From assembly GCA_002332615.1 (NCBI GenBank), contig DDAL01000018.1, positions 6,660 to 64,985 of the forward strand: DNA of 58,326 nucleotides, written 5' to 3'. The stretch comes from Sphingobacteriaceae bacterium UBA2059. GTDB taxonomy: Bacteria > Bacteroidota > Bacteroidia > Sphingobacteriales > Sphingobacteriaceae. Both the position numbers and the translations under genes were made by a program. Positions 39,818 to 48,615 of this stretch are shown one piece after another. Position 1 is the stretch's first letter; each line of letters starts with the position of its first letter. The notes under the pieces were generated by a model. The model did not search any database, had not been told where the DNA came from, and saw only the letters and a program-made list of their open reading frames with translations.

Positions 39818-41149
39818 TTAAATTACCGAACGTTCAGCCTGAGTAGTTACCGGTGTACGTCCCCTCAGTCTTCCGGTTTTCATTAAACCATCGTAATGAC
39901 GCATTAACAAATGACTTTCAATCTGCTGCAAAGTATCCAGCACCACACCCACAAGGATCAACAATGAAGTACCTCCATAAAAGTGAGCAAAGTTGCTGTT
40001 CACCCCAAAGAGAGTAGCTATTGATGGAAGTATTGCTATGATAGCAATGAATATAGAACCGGGAAGGGTAATTTTCGAAATTACAGCATCTACATATTCA
40101 CCGGTAGATTTGCCAGGTTTAACGCCCGGTATAAAACCACCGTTCTTCTTCATATCTTCAGACATTTGCACCGGATTAACCGTAATAGCTGTATAGAAGA
40201 ATGTAAAGGCAATAATTAATAAAGCAAACACAAGGTTGTATACCCACGAAGTATAATTACTCAACTGGTTCAAAAAAGGTCCTTGCAAGGAAGGGAAGAA
40301 CTGACCAAGAGTGGCCGGAATGAACATTAAAGCCTGAGCAAAGATGATTGGCATTACCCCCGCAGCAGTCACCTTCAAAGGAATGTACTGGCGCACTCCG
40401 CCGTATTGCTTATTGCCTATAATCTTTTTTGCATACTGCACCGGGATCTTACGAACACCCTGCACAATAAGAATAGTGAATACCACTACGAAGAACAAAG
40501 CAATAATTTCGACAATAAAAGCAATAATACTTCCGCCGCCACCAATGCGGGAGTCAAACTCCGTAATAAGCGATGCCGGAAGCCTGGCAATGATACCCAC
40601 CATAATGATCAGAGAAATACCATTACCAATACCTTTATCAGTGATTTTTTCGCCAAGCCACATAACAAATAAGGTACCTGCAGTCAAAACCATCATTGAA
40701 GAAATTGTAAACAGAGGATCACCAACCAGCCTGGCATCAGCAGGTACCTGAGTACGAACATAGCCAATAGCCTGAAGCAGCGTAATAGCTACAGTTAAGT
40801 AGCGCGTAATCTGCGTAATCTTCTTTCTACCACTTTCGCCTTCCTTTTGCATTTTCTGGAATGTAGGCACAGCGATACCCATAAGCTGCATCACAATAGA
40901 TGCAGAAATATAAGGCATTACGCCGAGGGCAAATATAGAAGCTCTTTCAAACGAACCACCTGCAAACATATTAAGCAGGCCAAGTAAGCCTTCGCTATTA
41001 CCCTGCGCCAAAGCCATAGAGTTTACTCCAGGCAATGTTACAAAGGATCCTACACGGTAAATCAAAAGAAATAAGAGTGTGTTTAAAATACGCACCCTTA
41101 AATCTTCTATCTTCCAGATATTTGAAAGAGTAGTAATTAACTTCTTCAT
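39818..41149 (-). CDS. secY: Preprotein translocase channel SecY
   Basis: The 443-residue core of the Sec translocon, with ten membrane segments. Conserved points are L-L-F-L-L-I-Y-R-V-G-S in the first segment, L-G-V-M-P-Y-I-S-A-S-I-V-M-Q-L in the second, G-N-G-I-S-L-I-I in the fifth, and the cytosolic loop with R-K-I-P-V-Q-Y-A-K. Sits between rplO and map. SecE and SecG are not in the window. Confidence 0.98.
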   Translation of the reverse strand: MKKLITTLSNIWKIEDLRVRILNTLLFLLIYRVGSFVTLPGVNSMALAQGNSEGLLGLLNMFAGGSFERASIFALGVMPYISASIVMQLMGIAVPTFQKMQKEGESGRKKITQITRYLTVAITLLQAIGYVRTQVPADARLVGDPLFTISSMMVLTAGTLFVMWLGEKITDKGIGNGISLIIMVGIIARLPASLITEFDSRIGGGGSIIAFIVEIIALFFVVVFTILIVQGVRKIPVQYAKKIIGNKQYGGVRQYIPLKVTAAGVMPIIFAQALMFIPATLGQFFPSLQGPFLNQLSNYTSWVYNLVFALLIIAFTFFYTAITVNPVQMSEDMKKNGGFIPGVKPGKSTGEYVDAVISKITLPGSIFIAIIAILPSIATLFGVNSNFAHFYGGTSLLILVGVVLDTLQQIESHLLMRHYDGLMKTGRLRGRTPVTTQAERSVI

Positions 41150-41152
41150 TAA

Positions 41153-41599
41153 TTATAAGTTTACAATTGCACCACCGGCATCTTCAATAGCCTTTTTAGC
41201 TGTAGCGGTAAAAGCATGCGCAGAAACTTCAAGCTTAGCTGTAAGTTCGCCACGTCCGAGTATTTTAACACGGTCATTTTTAGATACCAGGCCATGCTCC
41301 TTTAAGGTAGCAAAGTCAATAGTAGCAATGCCTGCACCATCAGCCAGCTTTTGAAGTACATCAAGGTTTACACCTACATACTCCACACGGTTAATGTTTT
41401 TAAAGCCAATTTTAGGTATACGTCTTTGCAAAGGCATCTGACCACCTTCAAACCCAACCTTAGTGCTTGAGCCCGAGCGTGAACCTGCGCCCTTATGTCC
41501 GCGAGTTGACGTACCACCACGGCCAGAGCCTGTACCACGTCCTATACGTTTCTTATTTTTGATTGAACCTTCTGCAGGTTTCAAATTACTTAAGTTCAT
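41153..41599 (-). CDS. rplO: Ribosomal protein L15
   Basis: A late-assembly 50S protein of 148 residues. The N-terminal Gly/Arg/Lys-rich extension (K-K-R-I-G-R-G-T-G-S-G-R-G-G-T-S) threads into 23S rRNA and the C-terminal globular part ends in S-A-H-A-F-T. It lies 3 bases before secY. Confidence 0.96.
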   Translation of the reverse strand: MNLSNLKPAEGSIKNKKRIGRGTGSGRGGTSTRGHKGAGSRSGSSTKVGFEGGQMPLQRRIPKIGFKNINRVEYVGVNLDVLQKLADGAGIATIDFATLKEHGLVSKNDRVKILGRGELTAKLEVSAHAFTATAKKAIEDAGGAIVNL

Positions 41600-41601
41600 A
41601 A

Positions 41602-41781
41602 TTAAATACTTTCTACTGCTACTAGGTGATTAACTTTTCTTACCATCCCTATAATTGCCGGGGTAGCTTCAACTTCTACAGCCTTGTTAATTTTAGTCAA
41701 ACCTAAAGCCTGCATAGTTTTCTTCTGGCGCTCGCTTCTGTCGATAACGCTTTTTATCTGAGTGATCTTAATCTTCGCCAT
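41602..41781 (-). CDS. rpmD: Ribosomal protein L30
   Basis: A 59-residue protein: MAKIKITQIKSVIDRSERQK, then T-M-Q-A-L-G-L-T-K-I-N-K, ending L-V-A-V-E-S-I. The reading frame is open 63 bases further upstream into rpsE, but only the ATG at 41781 gives the family length. The stop is 2 bases before the rplO start. Confidence 0.95.
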   Translation of the reverse strand: MAKIKITQIKSVIDRSERQKKTMQALGLTKINKAVEVEATPAIIGMVRKVNHLVAVESI

Positions 41782-41785
41782 GATC

Positions 41786-42304
41786 TTATCCGTTAAAAAC
41801 TTTATTAAGATCCACACCACGCTGTTGTGCAACTGTAAACGCATCTCTCATTTGAGACAAAGCATAAACGGTAGCCTTAACCACATTGTGCGGATTAGAT
41901 GAACCTCTTGATTTAGCCAATACGTTTTGTATACCTGCACTTTCCAGTACGGCACGCATCGCGCCGCCGGCAAGTACACCTGTACCGTTAGCAGCAGGCT
42001 TAATTAAAACAAAACCACCTGAAAACTTACCATATTGTTCGTGCGGAACAGTTCCGTTAATAATAGGAACCTTAATCAGATTCTTTTTAGCATCGTCAAC
42101 ACCTTTTGCAATAGCTTCAGTTACTTCCTTAGCCTTACCAAGGCCAAAGCCAACCACGCCATTTTCGTCGCCCACTACTACGATTGCTGAAAAGCTGAAT
42201 GTACGGCCACCTTTGGTAACCTTTGCAACACGTTGTATACTCACCAAACGATCTTTTAACTCAATCTCGCTTGATTTTACTCTTTTTATATTGATTGTAG
42301 ACAT
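41786..42304 (-). CDS. rpsE: Ribosomal protein S5
   Basis: S5 is involved in 30S fidelity and mRNA unwinding. The 172 residues have the dsRNA-binding-like N-domain (E-L-K-D-R-L-V-S-I-Q-R-V-A-K-V-T-K-G-G-R) and the C-domain with G-G-A-M-R-A-V-L-E-S-A-G. Located 12 bases after rplR. Confidence 0.97.
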   Translation of the reverse strand: MSTINIKRVKSSEIELKDRLVSIQRVAKVTKGGRTFSFSAIVVVGDENGVVGFGLGKAKEVTEAIAKGVDDAKKNLIKVPIINGTVPHEQYGKFSGGFVLIKPAANGTGVLAGGAMRAVLESAGIQNVLAKSRGSSNPHNVVKATVYALSQMRDAFTVAQQRGVDLNKVFNG

Positions 42305-42316
42305 CTATTTTTCAGA

Positions 42317-42670
42317 TTAAAACTTTAAACCACTTTCACGTGCACCTTCGGCAAGAGACTTCACACGACCATGATATAAATAACCATTTCGATCAAATAC
42401 CACTTGTGAAACACCTGCAGCCAGGGCTTTTTCAGCCAATGCTTTCCCTACCGCTTTTGATTGTTCACACTTATTGCCGTTTGCTGAAAAGTCTTTAGAT
42501 AATGACGAGGCAGACGCAAGGGTCTTACCGGTAGTATCGTCAATAACCTGAGCATAGATACCTTTGTTACTTCTGAATACTGACAAACGCGGACGTTCAG
42601 TAGAACCAGACAATCTTCTTCTAATTCCTTTTTTAATTCGCTCTCTGCGAGATAATTTACTTCCTGCCAT
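42317..42670 (-). CDS. rplR: Ribosomal protein L18
   Basis: L18 binds 5S rRNA in the central protuberance. The 117 residues show R-R-R-L-S-G-S-T-E-R-P-R-L-S-V-F-R-S-N-K near the start and F-D-R-N-G-Y-L-Y-H-G-R-V-K-S-L-A-E-G-A-R-E near the end. Confidence 0.97.
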   Translation of the reverse strand: MAGSKLSRRERIKKGIRRRLSGSTERPRLSVFRSNKGIYAQVIDDTTGKTLASASSLSKDFSANGNKCEQSKAVGKALAEKALAAGVSQVVFDRNGYLYHGRVKSLAEGARESGLKF

Positions 42671-42676
42671 GATTAA

Positions 42677-43231
42677 TTACTTTTTAGATGCTGATTTACC
42701 TGCTTTTCTTCTTAACTCTTCGCCTACAAACTTAATACCCTTGCCTTTGTATGGCTCCGGAGTACGTAGTGAACGTATTTTAGCAGCAACCTGTCCTAAC
42801 AATTGTTTGTCTATACTCTCTAATGTAATAATAGGGTTTTTACCCTTTTCAGAAGCAGTAGTTACACTTATTTCCTTAGGCAGTTCAAACACCACGTGGT
42901 GAGAGAAACCTAATACAAGATCCAATGTATTTCCAGTATTGGTAGCGCGATAACCCACACCCACCAGTTCCTGCTGTAATTTATAACCTTCGGTAACACC
43001 GGTTACCATGTTATTGATTAAAGAACGATAAAGACCATGCAGGGCTTTATGTTGCTTTTGCTCAGATGGACGCTTAACAATAAGCTGTCCGTCTTCCTGT
43101 TCTACGATGATCCCACCGTTAATTTTTTGGCTAAGTTGTCCTTTGGGCCCTTTTACACTTACCTCATCATTGGCAATGGTAACAGTAACACCACCAGGGA
43201 TTACTATCGGCGCTTTTCCTATTCTTGACAT
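42677..43231 (-). CDS. rplF: Ribosomal protein L6
   Basis: Two-domain L6 near the sarcin-ricin loop. The 184 residues start S-R-I-G-K-A-P-I-V-I-P and carry the C-domain signature P-E-P-Y-K-G-K-G-I-K-F. Follows rpsH by 16 bases. Confidence 0.97.
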   Translation of the reverse strand: MSRIGKAPIVIPGGVTVTIANDEVSVKGPKGQLSQKINGGIIVEQEDGQLIVKRPSEQKQHKALHGLYRSLINNMVTGVTEGYKLQQELVGVGYRATNTGNTLDLVLGFSHHVVFELPKEISVTTASEKGKNPIITLESIDKQLLGQVAAKIRSLRTPEPYKGKGIKFVGEELRRKAGKSASKK

Positions 43232-43247
43232 CTGTTAATCCTCCCGA

Positions 43248-43646
43248 CTAGTTAATGTAACATAATACTTCGCCACCGATATTAAGGTTGCGCGCTTCCT
43301 TATCAGTCATAACCCCTTTTGAGGTAGACAGGATGGCAATACCTAAACCGTTTAACACGCGTGGCATATTCTCTACACCTGCATACTTTCTCAAACCTGG
43401 TTTACTCACACGTGTTAAAGTGCGAATAGCAGGAACTTTGCTTACAGGATGATACTTCAAAGCAATTTTAATTTTGCCCTGAACATCATTATCCTCAAAC
43501 TTAAAGTTCGCAATGTAACCCTTGTCAAAAAGAACTTTAGTAATTTCTTTTTTAAGGTTTGATGCAGGAATTTCAACAACCCTGTGGTTGGCCTTAATGG
43601 CATTCCTTACTCTTGTAAGATAATCTGCTATTGGATCTGTATTCAT
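43248..43646 (-). CDS. rpsH: Ribosomal protein S8
   Basis: S8 is a primary 16S binder (132 residues), starting with D-P-I-A-D-Y-L-T-R-V-R-N-A and containing the C-domain motif S-T-S-K-G-V-M-T-D-K-E-A. In E. coli S8 represses the spc operon. I see no matching mRNA site, though the 94-base gap before it (43647-43740) could hold one. Confidence 0.97.
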   Translation of the reverse strand: MNTDPIADYLTRVRNAIKANHRVVEIPASNLKKEITKVLFDKGYIANFKFEDNDVQGKIKIALKYHPVSKVPAIRTLTRVSKPGLRKYAGVENMPRVLNGLGIAILSTSKGVMTDKEARNLNIGGEVLCYIN

Positions 43647-43740
43647 TATTTGTTGTTTATGATAGTGGTTTCCATGCCGGACCTGCTATCCGTTAAGTTC
43701 AATATATACTACTACCAGTGCAGTAGTATGTGTTTACGTA

Positions 43741-44010
43741 TTACCAGCTTGCCTTTTTTACTCCCGGTATTTTACCAGCAAGAGCCATTTCGCGGAAAGT
43801 AACACGGTTTATACCAAATATTCTGATATATCCGCGGGGGCGGCCTGTCAGTTTGCAACGATTGTGCAAACGTACCGGCGAAGCGTTTTTAGGTAATTTA
43901 TCCAGTTCGGCATAATTACCTTCAGCTTTTAACGCCGCTCTTTTTTCTGCATATCTGGCAACTAATTTCGCACGTTTTACTTCACGTGCCTTTACACCTT
44001 CTTTAGCCAT
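43741..44010 (-). CDS. rpsN: Ribosomal protein S14, zinc-free type
   Basis: An 89-residue S14 of the long, zinc-independent class: only one Cys is present, in N-R-C-K-L-T-G-R-P-R-G-Y, and no C-x-x-C pair. Together with the Cys-poor L36 this suggests little zinc demand in the ribosome. Its start overlaps the rplE stop by 8 bases, implying coupling. Confidence 0.96.
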   Translation of the reverse strand: MAKEGVKAREVKRAKLVARYAEKRAALKAEGNYAELDKLPKNASPVRLHNRCKLTGRPRGYIRIFGINRVTFREMALAGKIPGVKKASW

Positions 44011-44569
44011 TATTTACTGTTTGATTTTTAAATGGTAAACCAAATTGCTTTAACAATTCAAGCGCTTCAACATCATTTTCAGCCGAAGTTACAAATGTAA
44101 TATCCATACCCATAATCTTATTCACCTTATCGATATTAATTTCAGGGAAAATGATCTGCTCAGAAACGCCCAGGGTATAATTACCATGTCCGTCAAAACC
44201 TTTATCGTTTATACCTTTGAAATCGCGGATACGAGGTAAAGCAACAGAGATAAGGCGATCAAGAAATTCATACATCTGAGAGTCTCTCAATGTAACACGC
44301 ACACCGATCGGCATTCCCTTACGTAACTTAAAGTTAGAGATATCCTTTTTAGACTTAGCAGCAACTGCCAGCTGACCAGTGATAGTGGTAAGTTCGGCAA
44401 TAGCACTTTCTATGAGCTTCTTGTCAGAAGTAGCACCACCAACACCCTGGTTAATGGCAATCTTCATGAGTTTAGGAACCTGCATTACGCTTTTATACTG
44501 AAACTTGTCTTTCAGCGCTGTGCGTATTTCTTCCTTATATTTTGTTTTTAATCTTGGTACGTAAGTCAT
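44003..44569 (-). CDS. rplE: Ribosomal protein L5
   Basis: L5 binds 5S rRNA and contacts the P-site tRNA. The 188 residues contain Q-V-P-K-L-M-K-I-A-I-N-Q-G-V-G, G-V-R-V-T-L-R and F-P-E-I-N-I-D-K. The gene overlaps rplX by one base (TAATG) and rpsN by eight. Confidence 0.97.
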   Translation of the reverse strand: MTYVPRLKTKYKEEIRTALKDKFQYKSVMQVPKLMKIAINQGVGGATSDKKLIESAIAELTTITGQLAVAAKSKKDISNFKLRKGMPIGVRVTLRDSQMYEFLDRLISVALPRIRDFKGINDKGFDGHGNYTLGVSEQIIFPEINIDKVNKIMGMDITFVTSAENDVEALELLKQFGLPFKNQTVNNG

Positions 44570-44910
44570 TACTTAATTTCCTCCCCGGATTTTTTAGCTA
44601 TTCTAACCAATTTACCTTCAGCATTCTTTTCTCTGCCAATACGGGTTGGTTTACCGCTTTTAGCATCAACCAGCATCAGGTTTGATACATGGATAGGAGC
44701 TTCTTTTTTAATGATACCCCCGTTAGGGTTGGCAGCATTAGGTTTAGTATGACGTGAAACTGTATTAGCTCCCTCAACAATTGCCCTGTTCTCCTTTACA
44801 AATACTTCTAATATCTTGCCCTGCTTACCTTTTGAGTCGCCGGCAATCACCTCAACCAAATCCCCCTTACGGATCTTTAGTTTAGCCTGCAAATTTTTAT
44901 TCTTTTCCAT
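44569..44910 (-). CDS. rplX: Ribosomal protein L24
   Basis: L24 starts 50S assembly. The KOW motif is visible (K-G-D-L-V-E-V-I-A-G-D-S-K-G-K-Q-G-K-I). 113 residues. Its stop shares a base with the rplE start. Confidence 0.97.
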   Translation of the reverse strand: MEKNKNLQAKLKIRKGDLVEVIAGDSKGKQGKILEVFVKENRAIVEGANTVSRHTKPNAANPNGGIIKKEAPIHVSNLMLVDAKSGKPTRIGREKNAEGKLVRIAKKSGEEIK

Positions 44911-44911
44911 G

Positions 44912-45280
44912 TTACAATACCTCCGGTGCTAATGATATGATCTTCATAAATTGTTTTTCACGCAATTCCCTGGCAACCGGGCCGAAGATACGTGTTCCCC
45001 GAGGCTCATCCTGATTGTTCAGCAATACAGCTGCATTATCATCAAAGCGAATGTACGAGCCATCCTTACGTCTGATTTCTTTCTTTGTCCTAACTACGAC
45101 TGCTTTTGAAACAGTACCTTTTTTGACGTTTCCTGAAGGGATTGCACTTTTCACAGTTACAACAACTTTATCACCGATAGAAGCATAACGCTTACCGGTA
45201 CCGCCCAGAACACGGATCACTAAAACTTCTTTAGCTCCGCTGTTATCTGCAACATTTAATCTTGATTCCTGTTGTACCAT
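44912..45280 (-). CDS. rplN: Ribosomal protein L14
   Basis: A 122-residue 50S interface protein: V-Q-Q-E-S-R-L-N-V-A-D-N-S-G-A-K, then the C-terminal G-P-V-A-R-E-L-R. One base overlaps with the upstream rpsQ. Confidence 0.98.
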   Translation of the reverse strand: MVQQESRLNVADNSGAKEVLVIRVLGGTGKRYASIGDKVVVTVKSAIPSGNVKKGTVSKAVVVRTKKEIRRKDGSYIRFDDNAAVLLNNQDEPRGTRIFGPVARELREKQFMKIISLAPEVL

Positions 45281-45534
45281 TACTTAGCCCTTTCTAAAAT
45301 TTCAACTAAACGCCAGTTCTTAGTCTTACTCAGAGGACGAGTCTCCATAATCAACACTGTATCACCGATACCGCAGGTGTTGCTTTCGTCATGAGCCTTA
45401 AATTTGGTAGTTTTATTTACAAACTTTCCATAGATAGGGTGTTTTACCTTCCTTTCTACTGCAACTACAATAGACTTATCCATCTTGTTGCTAACTACCA
45501 ACCCTGTACGGGTCTTTCTTAATTTTCTTTCCAT
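45280..45534 (-). CDS. rpsQ: Ribosomal protein S17
   Basis: An 84-residue OB-fold protein of the 30S: K-T-R-T-G-L-V-V-S-N-K-M-D-K-S-I-V-V, then K-H-P-I-Y-G-K-F-V and E-T-R-P-L-S-K-T-K. Separated from rpmC by 12 bases. Confidence 0.97.
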   Translation of the reverse strand: MERKLRKTRTGLVVSNKMDKSIVVAVERKVKHPIYGKFVNKTTKFKAHDESNTCGIGDTVLIMETRPLSKTKNWRLVEILERAK

Positions 45535-45546
45535 TCGACTCTAAAA

Positions 45547-45774
45547 TTATTCTGTTTCAGAAGCGGACACCTTTGCAGCAGCCTCTACAGCTGTACGTTT
45601 TGTCAATTCTGTTTTCAAACGTGCGATATCTTTTCGTACCGATGCTATGCGAGATGGATTCTCTATGGCCGAAACTGTATGCGCAAATTTTAATTTAGTG
45701 AGATTGGCTTTCTCTTCTAGAAGACGTGCCTGGATCTCTTCTGTTGATAGCTCTAATATTTCTGAGTTTTTCAT
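45547..45774 (-). CDS. rpmC: Ribosomal protein L29
   Basis: A 75-residue helical-hairpin protein at the tunnel exit: E-L-S-T-E-E-I-Q-A-R-L and K-L-K-F-A-H-T-V-S-A-I-E-N-P. It has a short Ala/Ser-rich tail. Lies between rplP and rpsQ. Confidence 0.95.
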   Translation of the reverse strand: MKNSEILELSTEEIQARLLEEKANLTKLKFAHTVSAIENPSRIASVRKDIARLKTELTKRTAVEAAAKVSASETE

Positions 45775-45789
45775 CTTTTTCTTTATAAG

Positions 45790-46212
45790 CTATGCTTCTA
45801 CGTAATCTCTACGTGTAACAAATTTTGTTTGTATCGGCAATTTCTGTGCAGCAAGGCGCAATGCTTCTTTGGCTACTTCCAAAGGCACTCCCTCCGCTTC
45901 AAAAATCATTCTTCCTGGTCTTACTACCGCAACCCAATACTCGGGTGCACCCTTACCCTTACCCATACGTACTTCGGCAGGTTTCTTTGTAACCGGTTTA
46001 TCCGGGAATATACGAATCCATACTTGTCCCTCACGTTTCATATAACGTGTAACGGCAATACGGGCAGCTTCAATCTGGCGGCTGGTAATCCATGCCGGCT
46101 CCATTGATTTTATTCCGAAAGAACCGAATGCAAGTTCAGCACCCCTGGTAGCTAAACCTTTCATTCTGCCCTTCTGCATCTTTCTGAACTTCGTTCTTTT
46201 TGGCTGTAACAT
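45790..46212 (-). CDS. rplP: Ribosomal protein L16
   Basis: L16 (140 residues) shapes the A site of the 50S: Q-P-K-R-T-K-F-R-K-M-Q-K-G-R-M-K-G, then R-M-G-K-G-K-G-A-P-E-Y-W and R-L-A-A-Q-K-L-P-I-Q-T-K-F-V. Confidence 0.97.
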   Translation of the reverse strand: MLQPKRTKFRKMQKGRMKGLATRGAELAFGSFGIKSMEPAWITSRQIEAARIAVTRYMKREGQVWIRIFPDKPVTKKPAEVRMGKGKGAPEYWVAVVRPGRMIFEAEGVPLEVAKEALRLAAQKLPIQTKFVTRRDYVEA

Positions 46213-46254
46213 CTGTGTGTTTAATTAAATCGTTAACGATCTTTCAATTATCTC

Positions 46255-47145
46255 TTAACGGCGTGGGCCACCCTGACGGTTTTGTCCACCACCCTGGCGG
46301 TTCTGTCCACCACCCTGACGGTTTGGACCGCCGCCCTGACGGTTTTGCGCTCCACCCTGACGGTTTTGTCCACCGCCCTGGCCTCCGCGTCTGTCGCCGC
46401 TTCTTCTCTCACCTGCGCCACCTCTTCTATCGCCACCTCTGTCGCCCGCATACGCAGGAGCTCCATCACCTCTTCCCCTCACACCGGCAGTCTGGCCAAT
46501 ATTCGGAGACAGATCGCGCTTACCGTAAACCTCACCTTTACATATCCAAACCTTAACGCCTATTTTACCATAAGTAGTCAAAGCTTCAGCCAATGCATAG
46601 TCAATATCAGCACGGAATGTGTGCAAAGGAATTCTTCCATCCTTATATTGCTCAGTACGTGCCATTTCAGCACCGCCTAAACGGCCCGAACACATTACCT
46701 TTATACCTTCAGCACCTATACGCATAGTTGATGCAATAGATGTTTTCATTGCACGACGGAATGAAATACGTGCTTCCAGTTGTTTAGCAATACCCTCTGC
46801 TACCAGCTGAGCATCAAGCTCAGGACGTTTGATTTCGAAGATGTTAATCTGAACATCTTTTTTAGTCAGCTTTTTAAGCTCTTCTTTAATCTTATCAACC
46901 TCCTGGCCGCCTTTACCAATTACAATACCCGGACGGGCAGTGTGTATAGTTACAGTTATGCGTTTTAAAGTACGTTCAATTACCAGCTTGGCAACACCGC
47001 CTTTAGAAATACGAGCAGAAAGATACTTACGGATTTTTTCGTCTTCAACTAATTTATCGGAGTAGTTGTTGCCACCGAACCAGTTAGAATCCCAACCTTT
47101 GATGATTCCTAATCTGTTACCTATTGGATGTGCTTTTTGTCCCAT
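46255..47145 (-). CDS. rpsC: Ribosomal protein S3 with long Gly/Arg/Gln repeat tail
   Basis: S3 is part of the mRNA entry helicase. The core (about 1-212) is normal, including the KH motif I-V-I-G-K-G-G-Q-E-V (74-83) and the C-domain G-R-L-G-G-A-E-M-A-R. From about 213 to 296 it extends into R-G-R-G-D, D-R-R-G-G and then five heptads of the type x-N-R-Q-G-G-G. The tail is low-complexity and disordered, rich in Arg and Gly like RGG RNA-binding segments. E. coli S3 has 233 residues. The tail is encoded by near-repeats at 46260-46380. Confidence 0.96.
   Translation of the reverse strand: MGQKAHPIGNRLGIIKGWDSNWFGGNNYSDKLVEDEKIRKYLSARISKGGVAKLVIERTLKRITVTIHTARPGIVIGKGGQEVDKIKEELKKLTKKDVQINIFEIKRPELDAQLVAEGIAKQLEARISFRRAMKTSIASTMRIGAEGIKVMCSGRLGGAEMARTEQYKDGRIPLHTFRADIDYALAEALTTYGKIGVKVWICKGEVYGKRDLSPNIGQTAGVRGRGDGAPAYAGDRGGDRRGGAGERRSGDRRGGQGGGQNRQGGAQNRQGGGPNRQGGGQNRQGGGQNRQGGPRR
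46260..46380. repeat. Short tandem repeat inside rpsC
   Basis: About five imperfect 21-base units (minus strand: CAG/CAA-AAC-CGT/CGC-CAG-GGT-GGT-GGA) encode the Q-N-R-Q-G-G-G heptads at the S3 C-terminus. Units differ at third positions, so the array is not a very recent expansion. It is a coding repeat, not a CRISPR array. Confidence 0.8.
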
Positions 47146-47151
47146 TTCTCC

Positions 47152-47514
47152 TTAATTAGTTTGTGTTTCGAGATTTTTGCTATCAACAACCAGGGTTACG
47201 TGGTTAGAACGCTTACGAATTCTAAATCCTCTTCCCTGGGGGGCTGGTCTCAGCCTCTTCAATTGACGACCGCCATCTACAAACACCGTTTTCACAAACA
47301 GCTCATTATCTTCAGGACGTTGGCCTTCATTTTTAGCTTCCCAGTTTTTGATAGCCGATAATAACAGCTTCTCTACTCTTTGGGCAGCTTCCTTGTTTGT
47401 ATATTTTAATATGTATAGTGCCTTTTCTACACGTTCACCCCGAATCAGATCAACAACCAGTCTCATCTTACGAGGCGATGTAGGGCAATTATTTAATTTT
47501 GCTACTGCTTCCAT
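47152..47514 (-). CDS. rplV: Ribosomal protein L22
   Basis: L22 (120 residues) lines the exit tunnel: N-C-P-T-S-P-R-K-M-R-L-V-V-D-L-I-R-G, then the tunnel loop P-A-P-Q-G-R-G-F-R-I-R-K-R. Located 6 bases before rpsC. Confidence 0.97.
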   Translation of the reverse strand: MEAVAKLNNCPTSPRKMRLVVDLIRGERVEKALYILKYTNKEAAQRVEKLLLSAIKNWEAKNEGQRPEDNELFVKTVFVDGGRQLKRLRPAPQGRGFRIRKRSNHVTLVVDSKNLETQTN

Positions 47515-47517
47515 TGC

Positions 47518-47784
47518 TTATTTCTTCTTTTCAGCGTGACCTCTAAATGTTCTGGTTGGAGCAAATTCTCCCAACTTGTGACCAACCATGTTCTCTGTTA
47601 CGTATACAGGTATAAATTTATTGCCATTATGAACAGCAAACGTATGACCTACAAAATCAGGAGAAATCATTGACCGGCGTGACCAGGTCTTTATAACCGA
47701 CTTCTTAGTGGTTTCGTTCATTGAAAACACTTTGCTTTCAAGATTATGGTCTATATATGGGCCTTTTTTAATCGAACGAGCCAT
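47518..47784 (-). CDS. rpsS: Ribosomal protein S19
   Basis: An 88-residue 30S head protein: A-R-S-I-K-K-G-P-Y-I-D, then S-R-R-S-M-I-S-P-D-F-V-G-H-T and F-A-P-T-R-T-F-R-G-H. It overlaps rplB by one base. Confidence 0.97.
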   Translation of the reverse strand: MARSIKKGPYIDHNLESKVFSMNETTKKSVIKTWSRRSMISPDFVGHTFAVHNGNKFIPVYVTENMVGHKLGEFAPTRTFRGHAEKKK

Positions 47785-48608
47785 TATTTCTTCCTCCTTT
47801 CAATGATATAACGATCTGAGGTCTTTTTCTTATTACGAGTTTTATAACCTTTTGCTAATACACCGGTTCTTGAACGTGGGTGACCACCGGAGGTCCTGCC
47901 TTCACCACCACCCATCGGGTGATCGACTGGGTTCATTGCAACACCACGTACACGCGGACGTACACCTAACCAGCGGTTCCTACCTGCTTTACCCAATACC
48001 TCATTGGCTTTTTCAGAGTTAGAAACAGATCCGATAGTAGCCATACATGTAGACAGAATCATTCTTGATTCGCCTGAAGGCAGCTTAATAATCGCATACT
48101 TCCCGTCGCGGGCAGCAAGCTGTGCAAATGTGCCTGCACTACGGGCTATAGAAGCTCCCTGGCCTGGCTGCAATTCAATGTTATGAATTACCGAACCAAG
48201 AGGAATACTTTTTAGCGGAAGAGCGTTTCCAACTTCAGGAGCTACAGCATCGCCTGAAAGAACGGTTTGTCCAACCTTCAATCCTTCAGGAGCAATGATA
48301 TAACGCTTTTCACCATCAGCATAGTTCAAAAGAGCTATACGTGCTGTACGGTTAGGATCATACTCAATAGTGGCAACAGTTGCGGGAACATCTTTTTTAT
48401 CGCGTTTAAAATCTATCAATCGGTATGATTTCTTGTGTCCCCCACCGATGTAACGCATAGTCATTTTACCGGTATTGTTTCTACCGCCTGATCTTTTGAT
48501 AGAAACCACAAGTGACTTTTCAGGAACGTTTGTTGTAACGTCTGAATAATCGCCACCAAGACGGTTTCTTGTACCAGGGGTAACCGGGTTAAATTTTTTA
48601 ACTGCCAT
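47784..48608 (-). CDS. rplB: Ribosomal protein L2
   Basis: L2 (274 residues) supports the peptidyl transferase centre: K-F-N-P-V-T-P-G-T-R, then G-S-V-I-H-N-I-E and M-N-P-V-D-H-P-M-G-G-G-E-G-R, which holds the conserved His. C-terminal T-R-x-K-K-x-S-D-R-Y-I. Confidence 0.98.
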   Translation of the reverse strand: MAVKKFNPVTPGTRNRLGGDYSDVTTNVPEKSLVVSIKRSGGRNNTGKMTMRYIGGGHKKSYRLIDFKRDKKDVPATVATIEYDPNRTARIALLNYADGEKRYIIAPEGLKVGQTVLSGDAVAPEVGNALPLKSIPLGSVIHNIELQPGQGASIARSAGTFAQLAARDGKYAIIKLPSGESRMILSTCMATIGSVSNSEKANEVLGKAGRNRWLGVRPRVRGVAMNPVDHPMGGGEGRTSGGHPRSRTGVLAKGYKTRNKKKTSDRYIIERRKK

Positions 48609-48615
48609 TGTTTAA

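Noticed and set aside
46260..46380. Regular repeats that could suggest a CRISPR-like or tandem noncoding array.
   Set aside because: Units are about 21 bases, have no spacers, stay in frame with rpsC and encode Q-N-R-Q-G-G-G heptads.
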